This document shows positions 1 to 8,096 of a stretch of DNA of 10,000 nucleotides, piece by piece. Origin of the DNA: Cristatella mucedo (Eukaryota; Bryozoa; Phylactolaemata; Cristatellidae); assembly GCA_009760855.2 (NCBI GenBank), contig WPIO01000055.1:2605001-2615000 (forward strand), read 5' to 3'. The stretch's first letter is position 1. Each line of letters starts with the position of its first letter. Made by a program: the position numbers and the translations under genes. The notes below the pieces were generated by a model that did not search any database, had not been told where the DNA came from, and worked only from the letters and a program-made list of their open reading frames with translations.

Positions 1-24
1 AGACTTGGCTCCTAGCGGCGGGCG

Positions 25-162
25 ATGCCGACCGCCGTAGCGGGCTGCACGGGACGGATGGACCCCGAGCAGCCGTCGCGGCCGCTCGACAGTGCGGCTC
101 CGCGGGCTCAAGTGGCCAAGGCACGAGCGGCCGTTAGACAGATGAGGGCGGACTCGGGGTAA
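25..162 (+). CDS. Short possible coding exon or uORF, function unknown
   Basis: An open frame begins with ATG at 25, has a second in-frame ATG at 58 (followed by Asp-Pro-Glu-Gln), and ends at TAA 160-162, giving 45 residues. The product is rich in Ala, Arg and Pro and contains a hydrophilic, possibly helical part (AQVAKARAAVRQMRADSG). Codons are GC-rich at the third position, but so is the surrounding DNA, so that is not proof of coding. I know no family that matches. The GTAATT overlapping the stop (158-163) could be a weak splice donor, in which case this would be part of a first coding exon. A chance frame in a CpG island is the main alternative. Confidence 0.12.
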   Translation: MPTAVAGCTGRMDPEQPSRPLDSAAPRAQVAKARAAVRQMRADSG

Positions 163-353
163 TTCTGCGCGCCGCCGCGGCCGCCGCAGCGCATTCTTAA
201 CGGCGGGCGGCGGCGCATTCCGGCTGACAATCTACAGATCGCAGGTGCACGCCGCCGCTTCTAGCGGCTTGCGCTAACGGCCGGCGGCGCTAGTAGCGCG
301 GTATTTATTGATTTACGAAGCGGGCGGCTTTGCTGAGAGCATTGCCTGACCGA

Positions 354-362
354 CAGGTGAGA
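354..362 (+). other. Possible splice donor, CAG|GTGAGA
   Basis: CAG|GTGAGA at 354-362 matches the metazoan 5' splice-site consensus (MAG|GTRAGT) at eight of nine positions, with the cut after 356. It lies about 50 bases after a TATA-like TATTTATT (302-309), so a short untranslated first exon around 330-356 is conceivable. No partner acceptor or protein evidence is visible. Confidence 0.25.
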
Positions 363-411
363 CCGCTATCTGAGGTAGCGACCGAGCGGAACGCGCGCTT
401 TTGTGGGATGA

Positions 412-434
412 GCACGCGCGCGTGCGCGCGTGTA
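412..434. repeat. Alternating purine-pyrimidine tract (Z-DNA type)
   Basis: Twenty-three consecutive bases alternate purine and pyrimidine without a break, mostly as GC with a few GT/AC steps. Such tracts are the classic sequence type able to take the left-handed Z form under negative supercoiling. Shorter ones occur at 888-899 and 9441-9452. Confidence 0.6.
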
Positions 435-580
435 GCCTGATTGACTCTGCGGCCCCTTGCGCCGCGGTGTCAGCAGCAGCGCCTGAAACGCGATCCGATG
501 GCGACACAAGGCGATGCGCCTGTAGAGAGACGGGCGGCGGTGCTCAAACGGTCACGTAGAGAAACATGGACGAGTTGCAA

Positions 581-880
<300 letters not shown>

Positions 881-881
881 C

Positions 882-3230
882 CGAGTTCGCGCGCGCGCAG
901 CGACGTGCGCGCTCGTGCTCGCGCGTATCGTAAGATTGCTAACCGCGAGAGGAGGGGGGATTTGTGGAGATTACTGGCGCCTGAGCGGATGTGGCCGAGC
1001 GACTCTTCACGCTCGGTCTGGCCTGCGTGCGGACCGCAGCAGGCGCGCTTCGAGCGACTCGCCGCATCGTGTGAAGATGTCGCTGCGACGAGTGCAGATG
1101 TCTCTCGATCGATAAAAAGTCGCGTAATTCGGGCCGTCGGTCCGACGGGTGACCGGCGGAGCTGTTGCCATGGACAAGGTTGTCGTGGGCGAAGTTCGGG
1201 CCTTGGCGCGACGCCTGGCGATTGCTGAGGCTGGGCTCGAAAAAAAGCGGCGAGTGCGTGGCGCACAGTGCGTGGTGAGGAGCACGTGGCGCGGTGGCGA
1301 GTCCCTTTCGCATCGAAGTCTTCGCTGCGTGCAATTCGATGCCACTATTGAAGCCGAGGGCCTCAGCGTCGTCCGCCGCGTCGCTCGACGGCGGCGGGCT
1401 TAGTGCAGACTCGTGTTCGCGGTATTGATTTTCCGCGCCTCGGCAAACTCGAGAATATGCAGCACTTAAAGGAAGCCGCACTGTTGGCGGGCATTAGTTG
1501 ATGCCTAAAATTGCTTCGAAGCCTCCTCCGCCTGACCTTTGCCCTGCCGCCCCGCGCTCTTCGTGCGCTCTTCTTCTCTTTGAACGAGCGCCCGACTGGC
1601 AAGAGTCGCTGAAGCATTCTCAAAAAGTCTGGAAAGGTCGAGTTTCGTTTTATTCCGCAGCCGTTTGGTCAGTCGCTTCGCTCGGGCCGCCCGCTGCCGG
1701 CGGCGGGACAAGGTCAACTTGACGCGCGCGTGTAGAAGAGTAGCCGCTGCAGGAGCACACGTCCGTCCTCGTCGGCTGCACATCTCTTGAGCGGAATGCA
1801 GCGGAAGCACAAGTGCTCAATCCTCAGCTCCGCTAGCATGCAGGAGAAGCAGTCCCACGAAAGCCTGCACGGAGCGCCGCAGCGAAGATCCAGGAAAACC
1901 CGGATACGCTATACCAGTAGCAAGCAGCCGTTGCTGCGTCGAGCGCCATTGCAGGTCACGTGGTAGCCGCAGCTCTATCGTTTCCTATTTCCTCCAATGA
2001 ACCTACTGAGACGGACGCTGAAATTCGCTCTAGTCATTGCAGTCTCTCACTCAACTGCGGATCAGGTTGCGTGCTTAGGGGCAGCCTCAAGGCTGCAGCC
2101 TCCAGAATGCAGTCTCAAGGCCGCCCGCTCGTCCGCTTGAGACCACGAGGAAAGGCTAAGGAGCATGCTTCTAGCAGATGTCCGACCTGTGGAAGCCACC
2201 CTTACTGCCTCGCATCGTGCACACAGCGGCCAATAGCCCGCGTATTGACGCAGAGCACGAGCGGACCTCGCGCGGCGATTTGAAGCCCACGTCCCGCTAG
2301 ACGGCGCCTCGAGCGCGCCGCCGCCTACGCCCCGCGACTGAACTTCGAGAACGGCGGTCCGTCGACTGGCCGTGGACGGCGTGCGAGACGGCGCAACGAC
2401 AGCGGAGCGATGACGGCCCCCACACAACTAACCGCCTTGTCGGCGGGCCCTTGCGCTTCATGACGAGATCCCTTATTTAGCGAAGCGGCGAAATGCCGCG
2501 TCGCCACTGTCGCAGCCATTAAGCCAGCGGCCAGTCGCGCTCGAAGCGCTTGCGCAGCCTCCATTTCGAAAGAAAGTGCGGACGCTAGAGACAGCGACCG
2601 CCTGATGTTCTTCGCCGTTGCGTAACGCGACAACGCGCTACGATATCGCGAAATTCTTCGCCGTACTTTTTACTGCAGAGCGAGCGAAGGTAATCTGAGG
2701 CCGTGGGACCAATCCGCGGGGGGAAATGTGGCGTCCAGCGGGTAGCGATCGCGAAACCTAGGAAATCTCCGAGCCGACGAAGCAATTCGGAGCGCCGCTT
2801 GCTGGACGCTGTCTCCAGCGGCCGGTCAGGGTCTACGCAATTACCGGACATCCGGTTTACCCTGCGGAGCGTCTCGTCGTCGTCCTGCCGAAACCGTCGA
2901 TCTTGTCGTCGTCGCAAGCGGTGCCGCTGCCCGCCGCCCCTCCCAGGATTACCGGGCCCACGATCCGTCGCCTGGGTTACCTGACCCCGCGGACGCTCGA
3001 GGCGATTTAGCCGCCGCGAGCGCTCTCTTCCTGCGCCGCTCCGCTCAGCGAAGCTACCAAGCCTCGTTTTCAAATTGCCGCCGACGTCCTCGAGCCGAAT
3101 TCTGGCTGCGCGAATGCATGCGCGTGCACGTACAATTGCCAATCTACGACGCCAGCCGCAACCGCTACGCCTGCTGCTGCTGCTGCGCTCGCCGACCGCC
3201 CAGAGACCTCTGGTCTGCTGCACCAAGGGA
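882..3230. other. GC-rich unique sequence, no gene recognised
   Basis: About 2.3 kb of mixed, moderately GC-rich DNA. Open frames of 80-250 codons occur on both strands and overlap one another. The longest is a minus-strand frame from 3331 to 2585. Their products are Arg/Ala/Ser-rich with no domain, signal peptide or membrane segment that I recognise. Visible small elements are CACGTG E-boxes at 1283-1288 and 1957-1962 and a short hairpin at 2081-2096 (GCAGCC, loop TCAA, GGCTGC). An intergenic or intronic stretch is the simplest reading. Confidence 0.5.
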
Positions 3231-3233
3231 ACT

Positions 3234-3285
3234 GCGTGCATTCCGGCGGACGCACGCGTGCATTCCGGTCGCACGCGTGCATTCC
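3234..3285 (+). repeat. Triple short direct repeat, core GCGTGCATTCC
   Basis: GCGTGCATTCC occurs three times, at 3234-3244, 3256-3266 and 3275-3285, with steps of 22 and 19 bases. In the second and third copies it is preceded by CGCAC, so those copies share a 16-base unit (3251-3266 and 3270-3285) with the internal palindrome GCACGCGTGC. Each copy carries CATTCC, the TEAD/Scalloped core. A related segment upstream (3215-3239) recurs imperfectly at 3320-3344, so the area seems to have grown by local duplication. Confidence 0.6.
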
Positions 3286-3479
3286 TTTGGCGGAAACGAA
3301 AGTCAGTCGAGGCCGTGGCCAGCTGCTCCAAGGAAGCTGCGTGCGAGGCTCATCGGTCCGCTCGCGCCCGACCGTCGCGTTGAGTCGGTCGAGGAGAAAT
3401 GTCGCTCGTTCTCTTCGGCCGACCGACACCACATCTCTCACTCTATGTCTGTCTCGTCCTTCTCTTCGTCTGTCTCCGA

Positions 3480-3651
<172 letters not shown>

Positions 3652-3779
3652 GGCTCTTTGTGTCTCCGTCACGCTCGTCACGCCCGCTCCTTGAATTCGC
3701 CGCGCCAAGCCGGCTGGCCAGGCTCGCGCGCCACGCCTTCGTCTGCAACCCGGTCCTCAACGCGCGCGCCGCGACGCGC

Positions 3780-3813
3780 CGGCGCCCTGTCGACCAAACA
3801 CGACAGGGCGCCG
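3780..3813. repeat. Perfect 13-bp inverted repeat, 8-base loop
   Basis: The arms 3780-3792 (CGGCGCCCTGTCG) and 3801-3813 (CGACAGGGCGCCG) are exact reverse complements around the loop ACCAAACA. As RNA or single-stranded DNA this would form a strong GC-rich hairpin. No T-tract follows, so it does not look like a bacterial-type terminator. Its role is unknown. Confidence 0.85.
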
Positions 3814-4053
3814 CGCCGACACGAGTCAGTCCCAGCCGACGCCGATCACAGACGCCCGGCGGACGTCGCGCGCCGGCCGACGCGCGAGAAGCGGAAAGAC
3901 GCACAGCTGCCCAGGGGCGAGCGGCTCCGCGACGACGCGGTGCCGCGGCGCCGTGGAGCCGCTCGGGATCGGGGGGGGGGGCCAGAAGGCTTCAGGCAGC
4001 GTCGCGTCGCGAGCGGCGGTCGCTCGGGACGAGCTCGCGCGGTGCGCGCACAC

Positions 4054-4089
4054 CGCTAGGGGCGCGCCGCTTGAGGCCCGCCCCTAGCG
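4054..4089. repeat. Perfect 11-bp inverted repeat beside a CCAAT box
   Basis: The arms 4054-4064 (CGCTAGGGGCG) and 4079-4089 (CGCCCCTAGCG) pair exactly around a 14-base loop. The right arm ends two bases before the inverted CCAAT box at 4093. The dyad may be a palindromic protein-binding site or a hairpin. I cannot tell which. Confidence 0.8.
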
Positions 4090-4090
4090 C

Positions 4091-4110
4091 CGATTGGCTA
4101 CTGCGCACGC
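4091..4110. promoter_or_regulatory. CCAAT box plus NRF1-like site
   Basis: CGATTGGCT (4091-4099) contains an inverted CCAAT box, the NF-Y core. It is followed at 4102 by TGCGCACGC, which matches most of the NRF1 consensus YGCGCAYGCGCR (10 of 12 positions). The surrounding 3700-4200 is CpG-rich. This is the usual make-up of a TATA-less animal promoter, but transcription direction and start site cannot be read from the sequence. An AP-1 consensus, TGAGTCA, lies at 4229-4235. Confidence 0.35.
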
Positions 4111-4179
4111 TGCCCGTGCCCCGTCCCCATGCCTTGGACGCGGAGCCGCACTCTATTCGCTTCGCCGCTTTGCTAAACG

Positions 4180-4202
4180 GAGGCGGCGTCGCGCGCCGCC
4201 TC
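4180..4202. repeat. 9-bp inverted repeat, 5-base loop
   Basis: GAGGCGGCG (4180-4188) and CGCCGCCTC (4194-4202) pair exactly around TCGCG. It is the third perfect inverted repeat within about 420 bases. In such GC-rich DNA a 9-bp arm is less remarkable than the two longer ones upstream. Confidence 0.6.
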
Positions 4203-4280
4203 TCTGCGCTTCTACGCTTTGCTTCCCTTGAGTCAGACAATGTAGCGGCTCAGCCCTGCGAAGCTTCGATGGAAACAAAT

Positions 4281-4402
4281 GCAGCTGATTACGCGATGAA
4301 TACAATGAATTACACGATGAATATACATGATGAATGGTGAATTACATGATCTATTCTTATATTACGATGAATTACATGATGAATACAAATACGGCTGATT
4401 TA
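4281..4402. repeat. Degenerate AT-rich minisatellite
   Basis: Variants of GAATTACAYGATGAATAYA recur across this stretch with a period near 20-24 bases. The block is bracketed by related motifs, GCAGCTGATT at 4281 and CGGCTGATTT at 4392. It marks a sharp change from the GC-rich DNA upstream to the AT-richer, transposon-bearing DNA downstream. Expansion of a short AT-rich seed by replication slippage or unequal exchange is the likely origin. Confidence 0.6.
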
Positions 4403-4640
4403 ATAGCCTCTTTTGTTTAGTGACAGAAGAGCCTTTACGGCTATCACCACCGCTTGCAGCGGCGATAAAGGATCGCCCCCACTGAATGACTCAAATGTAG
4501 ACGGGATGTCGCATGGACAAGTTTTACTGCGGTGTCCTTATCTAGTCATCTAAGCAAGCCGGAGTTTCATCCACGCTACTTTAGCATAAGTTGGAAGACG
4601 TCTGCATAGACGATGCGATCAACGCGTGAAAACATGCTTC
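4403..4640. other. AT-richer sequence, no gene seen
   Basis: No open frame or recognisable RNA gene. Given the LINE 3' tail that follows directly on the same strand, part of this may be the untranslated 3' region of that element, but I see no sequence match that proves it. Confidence 0.3.
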
Positions 4641-4735
4641 ATTTGCAGCAAATGTAAAGCGCTTAGAAAGAGATTGAGTTATCTGAGGGCACTTTATAAA
4701 GTGTATTATAATTATTAGAATTATTAAAGGTTATT
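4641..4735 (+). mobile_element. LINE 3' tail, L2/CR1-like, copy 1
   Basis: The 60 bases at 4641-4700 match 5603-5662 at about 51 positions. They have the layout of an L2/CR1-type LINE 3' end: TGTAAAGCGCTTAGA, a short stem region, then a GGGCACTTTATAAAG motif followed by degenerate ATT repeats to about 4735. Such elements end in short A/T-rich microsatellites instead of a long poly(A). No coding part of this copy is recognisable, so it is a 5'-truncated or deeply decayed insertion on the plus strand. Confidence 0.6.
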
Positions 4736-5005
4736 TTGGAACGTTGTACGTAGATTCCTCGCAGAGGCCATAGAAGATGTGCTAGCGAAGCCCGTTTAGA
4801 GAGGGTTTCAGCTTTTAAGTGGCACAAGGTTTGCATGCAATTGCCAAGTTGGTTTTTATTGCTATTGAGCCTCAATGGCCGGTAATGACTAACGGCTGGT
4901 GCATGGTTAGTCGAATATGCCAGAGGTTCAGCTGCCACGTGTCCTTTTCGCTGAAGGAACGGCGACGGCAACACTCGAGGTCGACCAACGGATGCGATAA
5001 TTTAA
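4736..5005. other. Unique sequence between the two LINE tails, no gene seen
   Basis: A 63-residue plus-strand frame (4819-5010) and an overlapping minus-strand frame (4974-4663) are open but unlike any family I know. The minus-strand frame runs through the LINE tail and is therefore almost certainly not a gene. Base composition is balanced and free of obvious repeats. Confidence 0.35.
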
Positions 5006-5085
5006 TATAACGGATATATATATATATATTATATCTGTATATTTGTATATTATTATATTAATTAACAGTTAATTGGATTAACACA
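5006..5085. repeat. AT-rich tract with (AT)n
   Basis: Nearly pure A/T sequence with an alternating AT run near 5014-5030 and TATTATATTAATTAA further on. It contains self-complementary segments and would melt or cruciform easily. It lies immediately upstream of the second LINE remnant. Confidence 0.7.
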
Positions 5086-5158
5086 ATCCAACAGAGCATG
5101 CTGACCTCTCAACTCCTACCCGCCAGGCCCACCGTGGCTTGGCTACTGGCGCTGCTAC

Positions 5159-5695
5159 TTGGATACTTTGTCGCCCACTTTGAGGTCCCTTCGTTCTTTA
5201 GCTCCACCAAATCTACCTAGCAGATCTACTCCTCCCACCAGGCGAAGCTTCGTAACACCCGCTTTTTGGAATCTAACTACTTACCTATATCTCGTACAAG
5301 CCTCAGATCCTTTGGAGACCATGCATTTAGTTTGTATGTTTCCAAAGCCTGGCATGCACTCCCGACTTCCGCCACAACATCCCCTGACTTAACCATATTA
5401 AAAAAGAATTTAAAAACGCACCTATTTATGACAGAATTTAGTGGGTCACTGTGATTCGTCCTTTATGTGCTCATGCATGCTGACACTGCTGCATGCTGCC
5501 ACTAACTACACTTGCATTCTGACTCTGTGCATGTCACCCCTAAGCATGATATTCATGTTGCTTATCAAGCATGGTACTCATCCATTCGATCGATCGTGTT
5601 TCCTTTGCAGCGAATGTAAAGTGCCTAGAAAGAGACTGAGCTCTCTGAGGGCGCTTTATCAAGCATCTTATTACTATTATTATTGGCTACTTTAT
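5159..5695 (+). mobile_element. Decayed LINE 3' end (L2/CR1-like), RT C-terminus and tail, copy 2
   Basis: This is the last part of a non-LTR retrotransposon ORF2 plus its 3' untranslated region and tail. In one frame LAPPNL (5198-5215) matches the GLAPPYL-type motif found after the reverse-transcriptase domain of L2/CR1-like elements. In another frame follow RSFGDHAF (ending 5328), AWHALP (5347-5364, usually LWNSLP) and KKNLKTHLF (5401-5427), then a stop at 5452-5454. These are the standard C-terminal signatures in the right order and spacing. The two frames differ, so at least one frameshift lies near 5250, and a TAG occurs in the second frame upstream. A roughly 150-base 3' untranslated part leads to the tail motif at 5603-5662 and ATT repeats to about 5690. 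The copy is 5'-truncated and cannot make an active protein. Confidence 0.8.
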
Positions 5696-5838
5696 CCCTG
5701 AAGCGGAACTGCAGCTCTCAACCTTTTTCTCGCGCTCAGCCTTCTGAAGTCCCTTCAGGTCTTCTATGGAAAATTCCTACAGTTAACTATTCCGTTCCAA
5801 AGCTTTATTAAAGACCTTCGGCGACAGAAGCTTTCGCT
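5696..5838. other. Sequence after the LINE tail, no gene seen
   Basis: No open frame, repeat or RNA gene recognised between the ATT tail of the LINE remnant and the CAG repeat. Confidence 0.4.
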
Positions 5839-5859
5839 CAGCAGCAGCAGCAGCAGCAG
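5839..5859. repeat. (CAG)7 trinucleotide repeat
   Basis: Seven perfect CAG units. On the opposite strand they read (CTG)7, and a minus-strand frame (6239-5838) shows them as a terminal poly-Cys run, which is not biologically convincing. It is a short microsatellite. Confidence 0.85.
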
Positions 5860-6240
5860 GTCCTAGGCTGCCGGTGCTGAGCTCGAGCCTCGTTCACAAC
5901 TCGTCCTTCCGGCCAAAGCCGCCCTGGGGCTCTCGCATCTCTTCTCCAGCCTCTTCCCGAGCTTGCATTACTTTTCCCGCTAGCTCCCGAGCTTACGGGC
6001 CGTAGCGGTAGAAGCGGCGTCCGTCCGGCGTCCGGGCGGAGCAGCGGTCGCCGGCGCCGCGTCGGACGCGTCTCCTCGCAGGGGTGCGACCGCGGCCTGT
6101 CGCTGCGATCGCGGGCAATAGCGACGGCGCCGCTCGCCAAGCGCCGAGCGACGCATCTCGCTCCAGACGAATCGGCGAAACGAGTCGAGAGCTGCAGCTG
6201 CTGCGCACCTGCGCAACAGCGAGAGCACGGAGAACACATC
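5860..6240. other. CpG-rich DNA upstream of duplicated CCAAT units, no gene seen
   Basis: GC-rich DNA that becomes strongly CpG-rich after about 6000. The open frames on both strands are Arg/Ala-rich and carry no recognisable motif. At 6199-6212 TGCGCA occurs twice, separated by CC, as a palindromic relative of the NRF1 site. I read this as the flank of the promoter-like block that follows. Confidence 0.35.
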
Positions 6241-6241
6241 C

Positions 6242-6359
6242 ATTATTGGCTGGGCCTGGGGCGGGATCGGACCGGCCCGGGAGCGGACCGGCCCGGGAGC
6301 GGACCGACCCGCCGGAAGTCGCGGGCGCCTCGTCCTGCTATTATTGGCTGGGCCTGGGG
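6242..6359. promoter_or_regulatory. Promoter-like block: duplicated inverted-CCAAT/GC unit and 16-bp tandem repeats
   Basis: A 20-base unit, ATTATTGGCTGGGCCTGGGG, occurs at 6242-6261 and again exactly at 6340-6359, 98 bases apart. Each copy holds an inverted CCAAT box (ATTGG at 6245 and 6343) next to a G-rich Sp/KLF-like stretch. Between them a 16-base GC-rich unit (AGCGGACCGGCCCGGG type) is repeated three times in tandem at 6266-6281, 6282-6297 and 6298-6313, the last copy diverged. CCAAT-plus-GC-box architecture in a CpG-rich region suggests promoter or enhancer function. No start site or direction can be assigned. Confidence 0.4.
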
Positions 6360-6446
6360 GGGGGGGGAACAGTCGGACTGGTTCCGGGGCTTCGGCGGCT
6401 GCGGTCGGGATTGCGGCCCAGCCCAGGAAAGGCACTCGCCCGCGAC

Positions 6447-7040
<594 letters not shown>

Positions 7041-7042
7041 GC

Positions 7043-7067
7043 TTTAAAAGCTGCGCGTCTGAATAAA
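7043..7067 (+). promoter_or_regulatory. TATA-like TTTAAAAG and AATAAA hexamer
   Basis: TTTAAAAG (7043-7050) resembles a TATA box and AATAAA (7062-7067) is a consensus poly(A) signal on the same strand. They cannot both be working as part of one simple transcript unit, and neither is supported by an adjacent gene model. Given the base rate of six-base motifs, both may be chance. Confidence 0.15.
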
Positions 7068-7424
7068 GCTTCGCTCGGTATCCAGTATCCGTTTACGATA
7101 TCGCGTCAGGCCACCGGCAAGCTTTCGTTTCCAGTAGCTATCGTCAAGCCGGCCTGTGACAGAGCGAGTCAGCTGGTTTCCGTAAACATTCGAGTTTATG
7201 TACAAGTGGCGGGAGAAAGTTCAAACGCGCCTAAGTTCCAAGCTTGTAATCGTAGGCCATCAATTCATTAGTACTGAAATACTGCGATACTTACTGCAAC
7301 TAAATTCCAGTTTGCTTTTAGAGCTAATCACTCCGCAAAGTCAGCATTGCTTGCGTTACGGTTGTGTAACAACCTTCTCAGGAATGTAGACTTTGGTAGA
7401 CACGATAGCTTCTTTGACGGCGCT
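7068..7424. other. Mixed-composition sequence, no gene seen
   Basis: The composition falls to near balanced here. A 63-residue plus-strand frame (7198-7389) has no recognisable family or domain. A small hairpin (GGTTGT, loop GTA, ACAACC) lies at 7360-7374. Confidence 0.35.
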
Positions 7425-7465
7425 AAAAAAATATATTATTACTATCATTGTTATTATTGCAATGC
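7425..7465 (+). mobile_element. Possible third LINE 3' tail remnant
   Basis: GGCGCT followed by A-rich sequence and TATTATTACTATCATTGTTATTATTG resembles the terminal GGGCGCTTTATnAAG plus ATT repeats of the two clearer LINE tails at 4641 and 5603, in the same orientation. The upstream TGTAAAGYGCYTAGA part is not recognisable, so this may be only a free ATT microsatellite. Confidence 0.3.
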
Positions 7466-7989
7466 AATCGGCCTCCTTCCGGTCTTTCCTGTCTCTCCTT
7501 TCGGGTCTCTTTGCGTGAGCGACTGCTTTGCAATGGTCCCCTACTGCTGTCGAGAGACCGGATGAGACGGCACCGCCACTTACGAGCGCTCGCGCACGGA
7601 GCGCGCGCTCGGCTTCGTCGTTGCGCAGTGCGTTTCGCAAGCGGCCAAGCGCGCGCTCGCCCCCGAGCGAAGGATTCGCTCTCTGTCTGCCGCTAGAGGT
7701 CGCCACGGGGGGCCGCGACGGAATTGCTCGCGCTCGGGAAAGCGATGCCCGAAACGAAGCAGAAAGCCGCTTGAACACCGAATCCTATCGCACTTCCATC
7801 GAAGTCCTTTCGAACTTCTTCATGTCGCGACGAAGGCGAAGCCGCGCCGCCGCCGCTCGGCTCGGCGGTGCGAGCGGCGGTACGCGGGCGCGCCGCCGCG
7901 CGGCAGCGCGACTGGCAAGTGGCAACGGTCTACCGGCAGCGCCGGACCGACGTCCGCTCCGACGCTTCCAAAGAGCTGGGTGCAAGAGC
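7466..7989. other. GC-rich sequence before the GGA repeat, no gene seen
   Basis: Increasingly CpG-rich from about 7560. Overlapping frames on both strands are Arg/Ala-rich and show no domain. A two-mismatch relative of the CTCF consensus occurs at 7690-7703 and is not called as a site. Confidence 0.35.
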
Positions 7990-8096
7990 GGAGGAGGAGG
8001 AGGAGGAGGAGGAGGAGGAGGAGGAGGAGGAGGAGGATGAGGATGAGGATGATGATGAGGATGAGGAGGAGGAGGATGAGGAGGGGGAGGAGGGGG
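7990..8096. repeat. (GGA)n microsatellite with GAT-interrupted tail
   Basis: Sixteen perfect GGA units (7990-8037) are followed by GAT/GAG-interrupted and then G-rich units to about 8096. In the plus-strand frame 7868-8146 the tract reads as a long Glu run grading into mixed Asp/Glu. Acidic tails like this exist in real nuclear proteins, but the flanking residues in this frame look random and the DNA is explained by slippage and GAG-to-GAT changes. The opposite strand gives poly-Pro/His. I call it a repeat and not a gene. Confidence 0.85.

Larger units (their letters stand above)
1..440. other. CpG-rich region, promoter-like
   Basis: This stretch is GC-rich, with many CGG/GCC trinucleotides and undiminished CpG, as in a CpG island or a gene 5' end. 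It holds a short open frame (25-162), a TATA-like TATTTATT at 302-309 and a good splice-donor match at 357. No protein domain, tRNA or rRNA is recognisable. The 5' boundary lies outside the window. Confidence 0.4.

Noticed and set aside
371-378. TGAGGTAG, the let-7 seed
   Set aside because: Only the eight-base seed agrees. The rest of the mature sequence and a precursor hairpin are absent.
2585-3331. 248-codon minus-strand frame without microsatellite
   Set aside because: It is the longest frame free of simple repeats, but the product is Arg-rich and low in hydrophobic core residues and matches no family I recognise. Its length is not unusual for stop-poor GC-rich DNA. A homology search showing conservation would reverse this.
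5279-5286. Minus-strand consensus donor (AGGTAAGT)
   Set aside because: It lies antisense within the decayed LINE coding remnant, with no exon or other gene evidence around it.
5587-5612. Splice-acceptor-like pyrimidine tract ending in TTTGCAG
   Set aside because: It is part of the conserved LINE tail and recurs as ATTTGCAG at 4641-4648, so it reflects the transposon and not a gene's exon boundary.
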